This document shows, piece by piece, positions 9,046 to 17,473 of a stretch of DNA of 64,000 nucleotides. The notes below the pieces were generated by a model. That model searched no databases. It was not told where the DNA came from and saw only the letters and a list, made by a program, of their open reading frames with translations. The DNA comes from an uncultured Tropicimonas sp. (GTDB lineage: Bacteria > Pseudomonadota > Alphaproteobacteria > Rhodobacterales > Rhodobacteraceae), in contig CANMIP010000016.1 of assembly GCA_947497945.1 (NCBI GenBank), forward strand, positions 80,595 to 144,594, given 5' to 3'. The position numbers and the translations under genes are program-made. The stretch's first letter is position 1; the number at the start of each line of letters is the position of its first letter.

Positions 9046-9750
9046 TCAGCCGAAAGCGGCTTGCAGGGCGATCTCGACCATATCGCCGAAGCTCTTCTCG
9101 CGCTGGTCGCTGGGCAGCGCTTCCCCGGTGATCAGGTGATCGGAGACGGTCAGCACGGCGAGCGCGCGGCGTCCGTATCGGGCGGCGATGGTATAGAGCT
9201 CGGCCGCTTCCATTTCGACGGCGAGAACGCCGTGGCGGGTGAGCTGCTCTGTCAGGTCCGGGCGCTCGTCATAGAAGACATCCGAGGAATAGATGCCGCC
9301 AACATGACAGCCGACATCGCGCGCCTCGGCAGCCCTGGCCGCAGACGCAAGAAGACCGTAATGCGCGCAGGGCGCAAAGCTCATCTCGCGAAAGAAGCCG
9401 CGCGAAGGGGTCGACATGGTCGAGGCGGTCATCGCGAGAACGATATCGCGGACCTTTACATCTTCCTGCATCGCGCCAGCCGAGCCAATTCGAATAAGCG
9501 TCTGGGCGCCGTAATCACGAATTAGCTCATTTGCATATATCGAAAGTGAGGGCATTCCCATTCCCGATCCCTGGATCGTAACGCGATTGCCTTTCCAGTT
9601 TCCGGTAAAACCCAGCATGCCACGCACCTGGTTGACGCAAACTGCATCCTCGAGAAAAGTCTCGGCGGCCCATTTCGCGCGATAGGGGTCGCCCGGCATC
9701 AGCACGGTTTCAGCGATCTCTCCGGGTTTTGCTCCGATGTGGACTGTCAT
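9046..9750 (-). CDS. deoD: Purine-nucleoside phosphorylase (DeoD type)
   Basis: Cleaves purine (deoxy)nucleosides with phosphate to base and pentose-1-phosphate. The 234-aa length is standard for hexameric DeoD. Visible family blocks are [43 protein letters not shown] (base and ribose binding) and [10 protein letters not shown], which contains the catalytic Asp. The start at 9750 is fixed by a GGAGG ribosome site 5 bases upstream. That site is only about 12 bases from the T-run of a strong terminator behind the hvrA-like gene, which bears on how deoD is expressed. Confidence 0.95.
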   Translation of the reverse strand: MTVHIGAKPGEIAETVLMPGDPYRAKWAAETFLEDAVCVNQVRGMLGFTGNWKGNRVTIQGSGMGMPSLSIYANELIRDYGAQTLIRIGSAGAMQEDVKVRDIVLAMTASTMSTPSRGFFREMSFAPCAHYGLLASAARAAEARDVGCHVGGIYSSDVFYDERPDLTEQLTRHGVLAVEMEAAELYTIAARYGRRALAVLTVSDHLITGEALPSDQREKSFGDMVEIALQAAFG

Positions 9751-9762
9751 CTGTTCCTCCAA

Positions 9763-9790
9763 TGAAAACGGACCGCGTTGGCGGTCCGTT
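9763..9790 (-). terminator. Strong intrinsic terminator after the hvrA-like gene
   Basis: Perfect 10-bp stem AACGGACCGC/GCGGTCCGTT (9767-9776 with 9781-9790) with a 4-base loop. On the minus strand it is followed by TTTTCA. It starts 34 bases after the hvrA stop and ends right at the deoD ribosome site. Confidence 0.85.
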
Positions 9791-9823
9791 ACCTCTATCC
9801 AAATTCAGGGCAATGGTCGCCCC

Positions 9824-10144
9824 TCAGATGGCGAATTCCACTATGTCGGTTCCGGCAGCCTCTGCATCCTTGATCCATTGCGGCTTGCGGCCGCGTCCGG
9901 TCCAGGTGACCGAGGGATTTTCCGGATGGCGATATTTCGGCGGATTCTTGGCTTTTCCCCGCGTCTTGGCTGGTGCCACACCGGTCAGCTCCTTGAGGCT
10001 GAACCCATGCGCTTGCGCTGCCTGTTCGACGGCATCCAGCGCCGCTTGCCGTTCGCGTTCGGCAAGGGTCGAGATTGCCTTGTCGATATCTGTTCTAAGC
10101 TGCTCAAGCTCGGAACGATTCAACGAGTTAAGGTCGATTTCCAT
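9824..10144 (-). CDS. H-NS family nucleoid-associated regulator (HvrA-like)
   Basis: A 106-aa protein with a coiled-coil N-terminal oligomerisation region (about residues 5-50, e.g. RSELEQLRTDIDKAISTLAE). A C-terminal DNA-binding segment follows, with KYRHPENPSVTWTGRGRKP, the YxxP...TWxGRGRxP signature of the H-NS/HvrA family. The start at 10144 was chosen for the GGGAG ribosome site 6-7 bases upstream; an upstream in-frame Met lacks one. In Rhodobacter, HvrA tunes photosynthesis and nitrogen genes; whether this is an HvrA orthologue or another H-NS paralogue cannot be decided here. It is followed by its own terminator. Confidence 0.88.
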   Translation of the reverse strand: MEIDLNSLNRSELEQLRTDIDKAISTLAERERQAALDAVEQAAQAHGFSLKELTGVAPAKTRGKAKNPPKYRHPENPSVTWTGRGRKPQWIKDAEAAGTDIVEFAI

Positions 10145-10233
10145 TCTTTTCTCCCGATGGGTGTTCCGTTTTCTGGGCACAAGCCATCGGGGAATGCAAT
10201 TGCGATTTCGTAAATTAGGCGGAGAATTGCCGT

Positions 10234-10257
10234 AAAGGACAGGCTTGGCACCTGTCC
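10234..10257 (-). terminator. Probable terminator of ecm
   Basis: GGACAGG (10237-10243) pairs with CCTGTCC (10251-10257) around a 7-base loop. On the minus strand it is followed by TTTACGG, 7 bases after the ecm stop. The T-run is short. Confidence 0.55.
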
Positions 10258-10263
10258 AAAAGG

Positions 10264-12231
10264 TTATTGCGCCGCGATATTTCCAGGATCGGCGAGGGCA
10301 ACGATGTCCAACATGATCTGGTTGAGCTCGTAATCCTTGGGCGTGTAGACGGTTTTTACGCCCATTGCGCGCAGTTTCTCGGCGTCGTCATCCGGGATGA
10401 TTCCCCCGACGACAACGGGAATGTTTCCCATGCCGGCCGCGCTCATCTTTTCCATCAGGTCGGCGACCAGCGGGATATGGCTCCCTGACAGGATCGACAG
10501 GCCGACAACATGCACGGATTCGTTTTTTGCCGCAGCAACGATCTCATCCGGCGTCAGGCGAATTCCTTCATAATCTATCTCCATGCCGCAATCGCGCGCG
10601 CGAAACGCGATCTGCTCGGCGCCATTGGAATGACCGTCCAGCCCCGGTTTGCCCATGAGGAATTTCAGTCGGCGCCCGAGCTTGTCGGAGACCGCATCGA
10701 CAGCCTCGCGAATTTCTTCCAGCCCTTCGGTACGATTCGAGACGGCGCGCGAGACGCCGGTCGGGCCGCGGAACTGGCCGAAGACTTCGCGCATTACGCC
10801 GGCCCATTCGCCGGTTGTCACGCCGGCCTTTGCCGCCGCGATGGAGGGTTCCATGATATTGGCGCCCGTGCGCGCCGCGTCACGAAGTGCATGAAGGGCG
10901 GTCGAGACCGCCGCGTTGTCGCGCTCGGTCCGCCAGGCTTCGAGCCGGTCGATCTGGTCCTGTTCCACGGCCGGGTCGACGACCATGATGCCACCCTCTT
11001 CGTCCAGCAACGGGGACGGTTCGCCTTCGGTCCAGCGGTTGACCCCAACTACGGTGGTGTTGCCCGCCTCGATATCGTTGAGACGGTCGGCATTCGAGTT
11101 CACCAATTGCGACTTCATGTATTCGATCGCCCCAATGGCGCCGCCCATGCTCTCTAGATTGGCCAGCTCATGCCGCGCGCCCGCCTTGAGCGCCTCGACC
11201 TTGGCGTCGACAGCCGGGTTATTGTCGAAGAGATCTTCATATTCGAGCAGGTCTGTCTCATAGGCCATGATCTGCTGCATCCGCAGCGACCATTGCTGGT
11301 CCCAGGGGCGCGGCAGGCCCAACGCCTCGTTCCAGGCGGGAAGCTGGACGGCGCGGGCACGGGCCTTCTTGGAGAGCGTTACTGCCAGCATCTCGATCAG
11401 GATACGGTAGACGTTGTTTTCCGGCTGCTGCTCGGTGAGTCCCAGCGAGTTTACCTGCACGCCATAGCGGAATCGGCGGTATTTTGGGTCCTCGACGCCG
11501 TAGCGCTCGCGGCAGATCTCGTCCCAGAGATCGACAAAGGCACGCATCTTGCACATCTCGGTGACGAAGCGGATGCCGGCATTGACGAAGAAGGAGATAC
11601 GCCCGACCAGCTTGGGGAAGTCATCAGCGGGCACCTTGTCCTTCAGCCCGTCCAGCACCGCCTGTCCGGTGGCCAGTGCGAAGGCAAGCTCCTGCTCCGG
11701 CGTCGCACCGGCTTCCTGCAGGTGGTAGGAGCAGACATTCATCGGGTTCCATTTCGGAACGGCCGAATAGCAGTATTCGGCGACATCCGTGATCAGCTTC
11801 AGCGATGGCTTGGGCGGGCAGATATAGGTGCCGCGCGAGAGGTATTCCTTGATGATATCGTTCTGGACCGTGCCCTGGAGCTTCGAGATATCAGCCCCTT
11901 GTTCCTCGGCAACGGCGATATAGAGCGCAAGCAGCCAGGGGGCCGTCGCGTTGATCGTCATCGAGGTGTTCATCTGCTCCAGCGGAATCTGGTCGAACAG
12001 CGACCGCATGTCGCCGAGATGAGCGACCGGGACGCCAACCTTGCCGACTTCCCCACGGGCGAGCACGTGGTCGCTGTCATATCCGGTCTGGGTTGGCAGG
12101 TCGAAGGCTACCGAGAGGCCGGTCTGCCCCTTGGCAAGGTTGTTCCGGTAGAGGGTGTTCGACTTTTTCGCGGTCGAGTGGCCGGCATAGGTGCGGAACA
12201 GCCAGGGGCGGTCTTTCGTGGCGTCGCTCAT
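10264..12231 (-). CDS. ecm: Ethylmalonyl-CoA mutase
   Basis: Coenzyme-B12 enzyme converting ethylmalonyl-CoA to methylsuccinyl-CoA in the ethylmalonyl-CoA pathway of acetate assimilation. The 655-aa protein has the methylmalonyl-CoA mutase barrel (residues about 1-500, with SVAFDLPTQTGYDSD) and a C-terminal B12-binding domain. The DxHxxG motif is at D532/H534/G537 and downstream lies VVVGGIIPDDD. An ordinary methylmalonyl-CoA mutase large subunit is longer (about 710-720 aa) and differs at the N-terminus. The ecm assignment is strengthened by the divergent ccr gene 285 bases away. A GGAGG site precedes the ATG. Confidence 0.93.
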   Translation of the reverse strand: MSDATKDRPWLFRTYAGHSTAKKSNTLYRNNLAKGQTGLSVAFDLPTQTGYDSDHVLARGEVGKVGVPVAHLGDMRSLFDQIPLEQMNTSMTINATAPWLLALYIAVAEEQGADISKLQGTVQNDIIKEYLSRGTYICPPKPSLKLITDVAEYCYSAVPKWNPMNVCSYHLQEAGATPEQELAFALATGQAVLDGLKDKVPADDFPKLVGRISFFVNAGIRFVTEMCKMRAFVDLWDEICRERYGVEDPKYRRFRYGVQVNSLGLTEQQPENNVYRILIEMLAVTLSKKARARAVQLPAWNEALGLPRPWDQQWSLRMQQIMAYETDLLEYEDLFDNNPAVDAKVEALKAGARHELANLESMGGAIGAIEYMKSQLVNSNADRLNDIEAGNTTVVGVNRWTEGEPSPLLDEEGGIMVVDPAVEQDQIDRLEAWRTERDNAAVSTALHALRDAARTGANIMEPSIAAAKAGVTTGEWAGVMREVFGQFRGPTGVSRAVSNRTEGLEEIREAVDAVSDKLGRRLKFLMGKPGLDGHSNGAEQIAFRARDCGMEIDYEGIRLTPDEIVAAAKNESVHVVGLSILSGSHIPLVADLMEKMSAAGMGNIPVVVGGIIPDDDAEKLRAMGVKTVYTPKDYELNQIMLDIVALADPGNIAAQ

Positions 12232-12405
12232 CGGAATCCTCCGGAGTCAGGATGGGCAATAAGATTTCGTTCTGGGTGAGTTATTCGAAATAATGTGGCT
12301 CTGTCAATTCGCTGCGTTGCGGCGTGGACGGTCCTGGCCGTTGTGCCGTTGCAGAAAGGGGCCGTTGCAGGTGTTCCGGCATGACGCCGCGTTTCATTGA
12401 GACAT

Positions 12406-12444
12406 AAAGTTTCAAAAAGGTTCAAACTTGCATTGCAATGTTGC
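12406..12444. promoter_or_regulatory. Candidate operator between ecm and ccr
   Basis: This stretch holds two TTCAAA copies 10 bases apart (12411, 12421), a perfect 10-bp palindrome CATTGCAATG at 12431-12440, and TTGC at 12428, 12433 and 12441. It lies about 75-110 bases before the ccr start and 175-210 bases before the ecm start, on either side of a shared intergenic region. Binding by a RamB-, PhaR- or CcrR-like regulator is conceivable but inferred only. Confidence 0.45.
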
Positions 12445-12516
12445 GTGGCGCGCCGTATCACAGCTCGAAACCCGCGTTGATTCTGCAATGCGGCAAGTGC
12501 TGACAAGGAGGCTCAG

Positions 12517-13800
12517 ATGGCTCTGGATGACATGACACACGCTAGCTACGAGGCGCCCGAGAAGGACCTCTACGAGATTGGTGAAATGCCCCCGATGGGC
12601 TATGTGCCGAAGCAGATGTATGCTTGGGCGATCCGTCGCGAACGTCATGGCGAACCAGACAAGTCATTCCAGGTGGAGATCGTCGACACGCCGAAGCTCG
12701 ACAGCCATGAGGTGCTGGTTCTCGTCATGGCTGCCGGCGTCAACTATAATGGGGTATGGGCGGGACTTGGCGTGCCGATCTCGCCCTTCGACGGCCACGG
12801 GGCACCCTACCATATCGCGGGGTCGGATGCGTCTGGCATCGTCTGGGCCATCGGCGACAGGGTGCGGAACTGGAAGGTGGGCGACGAGGTCGTTATCCAC
12901 TGCAACCAGGACGATGGCGATGACGAGGAATGCAATGGCGGCGACCCCATGTACTCCCCCTCGCAGCGGATCTGGGGCTACGAGACGCCGGACGGCTCCT
13001 TCGCGCAGTTTACCAATGTGCAGGCGCAGCAATTGCTGCCGCGCCCGAAGCACCTGACCTGGGAAGAGAGCGCCTGTTACACGCTGACGCTGGCGACCGC
13101 CTACCGGATGCTCTTCGGGCATCACCCGCATGAGCTCAAGCCGGGCCAGAACGTTCTGGTCTGGGGCGCCTCGGGCGGTCTCGGCTCCTACGCGATCCAG
13201 CTGATCAACGCGGCCGGCGGCAACGCCATCGGCGTGATCTCGGACGAGGACAAGCGCGACTTCGTGATGAATCTCGGCGCCAAGGGCGTGCTGAATCGGA
13301 AAGACTTCAATTGCTGGGGCCAGCTTCCGACGGTCAACACGCCGGAATATGCCGCCTGGTTCAAGGAAGCGCGCAAGTTCGGCAAGGCGATCTGGGACAT
13401 CACCGGCAAGGGCAACAATGTCGACATGGTGTTCGAACACCCCGGTGAGTCGACCTTCCCGGTATCGTCCTTTGTCTGCAAGAAAGGCGGCATGGTCGTG
13501 ATCTGCGCCGGCACCACCGGTTTCAACTGTACCTTTGACGTCCGCTACATCTGGATGCACCAGAAGCGCCTGCAGGGCTCGCATTTCGCCCATCTCAAGC
13601 AGGCCGCCGCCGCGAACCAGCTGATGGTGGAGCGGCGCCTCGATCCCTGCATGTCCGAGGTCTTCTCCTGGAGCGAAATCCCGGACGCGCACATGAAGAT
13701 GATGCGCAACGAGCACAAGCCGGGCAACATGTCGGTCCTCGTTCAGGCGCCCACGACCGGGCTGCGCACGCTGGAAGACGCGTTGGACGCCAGGATCTGA
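12517..13800 (+). CDS. ccr: Crotonyl-CoA carboxylase/reductase
   Basis: NADPH-dependent reductive carboxylation of crotonyl-CoA to ethylmalonyl-CoA, the key step of the ethylmalonyl-CoA pathway. The 427-aa product is of the medium-chain dehydrogenase fold. It has the N-terminal Ccr-specific extension (YEIGEMPPMGYVPKQMYAW), the GVNYNGVWAGLG block, the nucleotide-binding VLVWGASGGLGSYAIQL, and the C-terminal CKKGGMVVICAGTTGFN block. AAGGAGG sits 7 bases before the ATG. A perfect terminator follows. Divergent from ecm, so both are probably co-induced on acetate or C2 carbon. Confidence 0.97.
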   Translation: MALDDMTHASYEAPEKDLYEIGEMPPMGYVPKQMYAWAIRRERHGEPDKSFQVEIVDTPKLDSHEVLVLVMAAGVNYNGVWAGLGVPISPFDGHGAPYHIAGSDASGIVWAIGDRVRNWKVGDEVVIHCNQDDGDDEECNGGDPMYSPSQRIWGYETPDGSFAQFTNVQAQQLLPRPKHLTWEESACYTLTLATAYRMLFGHHPHELKPGQNVLVWGASGGLGSYAIQLINAAGGNAIGVISDEDKRDFVMNLGAKGVLNRKDFNCWGQLPTVNTPEYAAWFKEARKFGKAIWDITGKGNNVDMVFEHPGESTFPVSSFVCKKGGMVVICAGTTGFNCTFDVRYIWMHQKRLQGSHFAHLKQAAAANQLMVERRLDPCMSEVFSWSEIPDAHMKMMRNEHKPGNMSVLVQAPTTGLRTLEDALDARI

Positions 13801-13825
13801 CGCCTGCAATCAAGCATTTCCATGA

Positions 13826-13859
13826 GCCGCTACCGGGCGTTCCGGTGGCGGCTTTTTTT
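13826..13859 (+). terminator. Intrinsic terminator of ccr
   Basis: An 11-bp stem (13826-13836 with 13842-13852, one T-G pair) with loop GCGTT, followed directly by seven T at 13853-13859. It begins 26 bases after the ccr stop. Confidence 0.93.
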
Positions 13860-14079
13860 CGTTGAAAACGGCGTGCGGGATCCTGCGGCCACGGTTGCGT
13901 CATGGCTTGGCGGAGCGATGGATGGCGCCCGGGGCCTACCTGGCCGGTGTCGGGGATGTCGTTTCGGGATGCCGGCCCTCACGGCAGCGCCCATGCGCGT
14001 ACCTGTCGTGTTTTCGGAGAATGCGGGACGAAGAAATCCGCGAGAGTGTCCTATGCGCCTCGAATCGGCCGCCGGCATC

Positions 14080-14110
14080 CCTGATTTGACGCCACATCTA
14101 TGAAATCAGG
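14080..14110. promoter_or_regulatory. Inverted repeat upstream of the quorum-sensing locus
   Basis: CCTGATTT (14080-14087) and AAATCAGG (14103-14110) form a perfect 8-bp inverted repeat with a 15-base spacer. It ends 44 bases before the GTG start of the first gene of the luxR locus. The spacing is wider than a classic 20-bp lux box, so the binding protein is unknown. The rest of 13860-14154 shows no gene. Confidence 0.45.
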
Positions 14111-14154
14111 TTGTTGTCCGCACCAGCCTCGCTATTTTGGGGGAGGGTAGATCC

Positions 14155-14436
14155 GTGAATTATACCTCTGAGGCTCTCGTGTTAAGGTTGTGTCAACGAT
14201 TTTCAGACGAAGCCAAGGAAGACTCTGCTATGACTCATGGGTGGATACTGGACGTCCTTGCCGACCTCGGTGCATATGCGCGTAAACATGACCTGCGCGC
14301 CCTGTCCGAGCAGTTGGACGATGCCAGGCATGTCGCGAATATGGAGATTGCCACCCGGTCGTCGGTATCGGATGGAACCGAAAGGAGAGCGCCGTCTACG
14401 GCAGAAGATGGAGGAGAAGCTCGAGGCGTTATGTGA
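14155..14436 (+). CDS. Small conserved protein upstream of and overlapping luxR
   Basis: A 93-aa protein that I think is a Rhodobacteraceae-type small ORF found near quorum-sensing regulators; no function is known to me. The GTG start at 14155 has a GGGGGAGGG ribosome site 8 bases upstream, the best in this locus. The conserved-looking core is GWILDVLADLGAYARKHDLR followed by ALSEQLDDARHVANMEIA, an all-helical segment at about residues 29-66. The C-terminal third is polar and coincides with the luxR start: the ORF overlaps luxR by 65 or 29 bases in a different frame. Tight overlap implies coupled translation with luxR. It might only serve to load ribosomes, or act on LuxR. Confidence 0.7.
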   Translation: MNYTSEALVLRLCQRFSDEAKEDSAMTHGWILDVLADLGAYARKHDLRALSEQLDDARHVANMEIATRSSVSDGTERRAPSTAEDGGEARGVM

Positions 14437-15121
14437 GTCCGTTCAAAATGCGGACGATGTTGGTGGTCTGCAGCACGCAACCGAGGGGTTGCGAGACCAT
14501 TATGGCATTGCTCATATCGTCTATCACTGGGTGAATTCCGTCGGTGAACGTTTCGGTGCCGGGACCTATAGTCAGGATTGGGTCGATCGCTATGTGGAGA
14601 AGGACTACCTTCGCATGGATCCGGTCATTCTTGGGTGCCTTCAAAGGTTCAACCCAGTCGACTGGAAAGAGCTTGATTGGTCCAGCCGGGCCGCCCGAGC
14701 GTTTTTTCGAGAGGCAGTCGATTTCGGGGTAGGCAATCAGGGGCTTTCCATCCCAATTCGTGGTCCCTCCGGACAATTTGCGCTCTTTACCGTATCCGAC
14801 AATTCCGATGACTTTACCTGGGCGACCTTTATCGATCGGAATATGCGGGATCTCATGATAGTCGCACATGAATTTAACAAAAAGGCTCTGGAATTCGAGC
14901 AAGGTGGCGACTCGGCGCCTGCGCCTGCGCTATCGCCGCGTGAATTGACGGCCATGACTTACCTTGCCAAGGGCATGAATCGGGCACAGGCAGCCAAGGA
15001 GATGGAAATATCCGAACATACGCTCCGAGTCTATATCGAAGCAGCACGTCACAAGCTTGGAGCGCTCAATACAACGCATGCAGTTGCCCGTGCTTTGTCG
15101 CGTGGTCTTATTGTGGTTTAG
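14372..15121 (+). CDS. luxR: LuxR family autoinducer-binding transcriptional regulator
   Basis: Acyl-homoserine-lactone receptor and transcription factor. The N-terminal autoinducer-binding domain has the invariant pocket residues: W in TYSQDW, Y in DRYVEKDY, the DP pair in RMDPV, W in PVDWKEL and G in NQGLSIP. The C-terminal LuxR-type helix-turn-helix runs from LSPRELTAMTYLAKG to the recognition helix SEHTLRVYIEAARHKL. The start is uncertain: ATG at 14372 (249 aa) or ATG at 14408 (237 aa). Neither has a clear ribosome site, consistent with coupling to the overlapping upstream ORF. The luxI gene follows 116 bases downstream, so this is a cognate pair rather than a solo. Confidence 0.92.
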   Translation: MEPKGERRLRQKMEEKLEALCESVQNADDVGGLQHATEGLRDHYGIAHIVYHWVNSVGERFGAGTYSQDWVDRYVEKDYLRMDPVILGCLQRFNPVDWKELDWSSRAARAFFREAVDFGVGNQGLSIPIRGPSGQFALFTVSDNSDDFTWATFIDRNMRDLMIVAHEFNKKALEFEQGGDSAPAPALSPRELTAMTYLAKGMNRAQAAKEMEISEHTLRVYIEAARHKLGALNTTHAVARALSRGLIVV

Positions 15122-15142
15122 TCGGCTGAACTGACGTTTTTT
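15121..15142 (+). terminator. Weak hairpin plus T-run between luxR and luxI
   Basis: GTCGG (15121-15125) can pair with CTGAC (15131-15135, one G-T pair), followed by G and six T at 15137-15142. It begins on the last base of luxR. The stem is only 5 bp, so partial termination is the most that can be claimed. No clear lux-box dyad is visible in the rest of the gap. Confidence 0.35.
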
Positions 15143-15237
15143 GTCTCTAACTGCGCGTCAATTCGGGAATCGGGTAGCTTTCTGTTAACCAAGTTTGGAC
15201 AATCCTTCCCTCACCTGACGGAAAGGAGCCTCTCGTC

Positions 15238-15876
15238 ATGCTGCGTTATGTATATGGAAATGAACTTGATCGCTTTGCCAAACTCCGGGACACGATGTTC
15301 CAGGATCGGGCCGAGCAATTCTCCCGTCGCCTCGGCTGGGAAGTCTCGGTGAACGGCAAAGGAGAAGAGCGAGATCAATACGATGTGTTGAATCCGCTCT
15401 ATGTGATCTGGGAGTTGGAAGATGGGAGTCATGGCGGATCCATGCGCTTCCTGCCGACCACCGGCCGGACCATGGTCAACGAGCACTTCTCCCATCTTTT
15501 GGACGGGGTGACCATCGAATCGCCCTTGATCTGGGAATGCACCCGATTCTGCATCTCGCCGCGGGCGGATCGCCGTGCGGCGGCGGCGCTGGTGCTTGGC
15601 GGTGGCGAGTTGATGGATCACTTCAAGCTTTCGCATTTCTGCGGCGTGTTCGACCCGCGAATGGAGCGGATCTATCGCCTTTACCATGTCGATCCGGACG
15701 TGATCGGCACGGTTGGCGAAGGCAAGGATCGTATCGGCGTCGGATTGTGGGAGATGAAACCGCAGGCCTGGGCACCGACACTGACGCGCCTCGGAATCGA
15801 CCGTGAAACCTCGTTGAGCTGGTTCAATCGGTCCTTCAATCGCAACCTGGTTTCACCGCTTGCGGCGACTGCCTGA
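15238..15876 (+). CDS. luxI: Acyl-homoserine-lactone synthase (LuxI family)
   Basis: Makes N-acyl-homoserine lactone from S-adenosylmethionine and acyl-ACP. The 212-aa length is typical. All eight residues conserved in LuxI proteins can be assigned: R24, F28, W34, D46, D49, R70, E100 and R103 (in DRAEQF, LGW, RDQYD, SMRF and WECTRF). AAGGAG lies 9 bases before the ATG. It follows luxR on the same strand and must signal through it. A single TTAAC half-site at 15185-15189 lies upstream. The acyl chain length cannot be read from the sequence. Confidence 0.94.
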   Translation: MLRYVYGNELDRFAKLRDTMFQDRAEQFSRRLGWEVSVNGKGEERDQYDVLNPLYVIWELEDGSHGGSMRFLPTTGRTMVNEHFSHLLDGVTIESPLIWECTRFCISPRADRRAAAALVLGGGELMDHFKLSHFCGVFDPRMERIYRLYHVDPDVIGTVGEGKDRIGVGLWEMKPQAWAPTLTRLGIDRETSLSWFNRSFNRNLVSPLAATA

Positions 15877-15942
15877 CGCGAAGATGTGATTCGGCGATCG
15901 GAGTGACTGGCGTCCGGATTCTGTGCGCTATAGGGTCCGGGC

Positions 15943-17469
15943 ATGCCGCAGAACGCCCTCACATTTTCCGAAGACCAGGCGGAAGCCTGGGATCGGGCCG
16001 CCGAGTTGCTGGCTTCGGCCGGGATCGACTTGCCGAACGAGGTAATGACGCCCCGGGCTGAGTCCGGGGCCGGGGTCCTTGCCATTATCGGCAAGGCGGG
16101 CTCGGGCAAGACGTTGCTGCTGGCGCGGCTTGCGCAGGAGTTGGAGAATGTCGGAGTCGATATTGTCTCCGGTGACTGGGAAGGGCGGCGGCGCAAGGAT
16201 CGTCGCACGCTTGCCATTCTCGCGCCGACCAACAAGGCGGCGAGCGTGTTGCGTTCGCGTGGGGTTCCGGCGACTACGATTCACCGGATTCTCTATACCC
16301 CTGTTTATGATCCCGAATATGAGCGGATCGCCGAATGGCTGGCAGGGCAGGGCGACCGTCCTGAGATCGAGGGTCTGACAGATATCGCGCTTGAGCGCGC
16401 CCATGCGTTTTACCAGGCGCATAAATCGATCCCCGGCGCTCTCGCAGCGGCCGGATTGCGCGGTTCGGACTTCATCACTGGTTGGAAACGGCGGGAGGAA
16501 CCGCTCGACATCGGGTTCGTCGATGAAAGCTCGATGCTCGACGCCAAGCAGTTCGACGATCTCCAGGAGATCTTCCCGACTCTGCTGCTCTTCGGTGACC
16601 CTGCCCAGCTCGCGCCGGTCAACACGCCCGGCGGGATGGTTTTCGACAGCTTGCCCGAACGTCGAACGGCCGTGTTGCATCGTGTCCACCGGCAGGCGGG
16701 CGACAACCCTATTCTCGACCTCGCCCACGCGCTGGCGGATCCGGAGCTTGGTTTCGAGCAGTTTGAATCCATGATCGAAGACGCCGCGCAGCAGGACGAG
16801 CGCGTCCGCATCGGGCAGCGGGTCGAATCGGAGTTGATGGCGCGCTCGCCGGTGCTGGTCTGGCGCAACGCGACGCGCATCCGACTGATCCATGCTTTTC
16901 GCGCCGCATTTGGCGCACCGGGGGACAGCCTGTTGCCGGGGGAGCCATTGATCTGCGACGGGATCGAGCTGCCGATGAAACACCGCAAGAAGCGGTTGGA
17001 CCTCGAAGCGCGCGGGCTGATCAAGGGCGCGCAAGTGGTGTATCTGGGCCCCGGCCGCAAGCCCGGTTTCTCGCAATTGCACGTGATCGGAGCGGAAGAT
17101 CCGCGCTTGTCGGCAGCCTCGATCATAAAGATCGAGTTGCCGGACGAGGAGGAGCCCTTCATTCCCTTCGCCGCCCGGATGGGCGCAACCTTCCTGCATG
17201 GGTCGGCGGTCACGATCCACAAGGCGCAGGGGTCGCAATGGCCGGTGGTGCAGGTATTCGCGCCTGATCTCTATGCAGCTGCGCGGGCGGGGCGGGTCGA
17301 GGCCGGACAGCCACTCTGGAAACGGCTGGCCTATGTTGCGATCACCCGCGCCGAAGAACAGCTCATCTGGGTCACGCGGTACCGTTTGGGCAAGCCGAAG
17401 GCCGCCTTGGATACAAGCGATCTTCTCGTTCCAGCACCGCTTCTGAAACTGGAAGACGGAGAGGGCTGA
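15943..17469 (+). CDS. RecD-like superfamily-1 DNA helicase
   Basis: A 508-aa ATP-dependent helicase related to the RecD/UvrD_C_2 group. Motif I GKAGSGKT at residues 50-57, Ia LAPTNKAASVLR, II FVDESSM, III LLFGDPAQLAPV, IV-like VLVWRNATR, and the C-terminal TIHKAQGSQW and YVAITRAEEQ (motifs V and VI). It lacks the RecD N-terminal RecB-binding domain, so it acts outside RecBCD; this group is sometimes annotated as an exonuclease V alpha-like ATPase. The start has AGGG 6 bases upstream. It is convergent with the Hint gene, only 4 bases between stops. Confidence 0.88.
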   Translation: MPQNALTFSEDQAEAWDRAAELLASAGIDLPNEVMTPRAESGAGVLAIIGKAGSGKTLLLARLAQELENVGVDIVSGDWEGRRRKDRRTLAILAPTNKAASVLRSRGVPATTIHRILYTPVYDPEYERIAEWLAGQGDRPEIEGLTDIALERAHAFYQAHKSIPGALAAAGLRGSDFITGWKRREEPLDIGFVDESSMLDAKQFDDLQEIFPTLLLFGDPAQLAPVNTPGGMVFDSLPERRTAVLHRVHRQAGDNPILDLAHALADPELGFEQFESMIEDAAQQDERVRIGQRVESELMARSPVLVWRNATRIRLIHAFRAAFGAPGDSLLPGEPLICDGIELPMKHRKKRLDLEARGLIKGAQVVYLGPGRKPGFSQLHVIGAEDPRLSAASIIKIELPDEEEPFIPFAARMGATFLHGSAVTIHKAQGSQWPVVQVFAPDLYAAARAGRVEAGQPLWKRLAYVAITRAEEQLIWVTRYRLGKPKAALDTSDLLVPAPLLKLEDGEG

Positions 17470-17473
17470 GCCG

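Noticed and set aside
15143..15237. A lux box in front of luxI
   Set aside because: I searched for a 18-20 bp dyad and found only short imperfect matches; not supportable.
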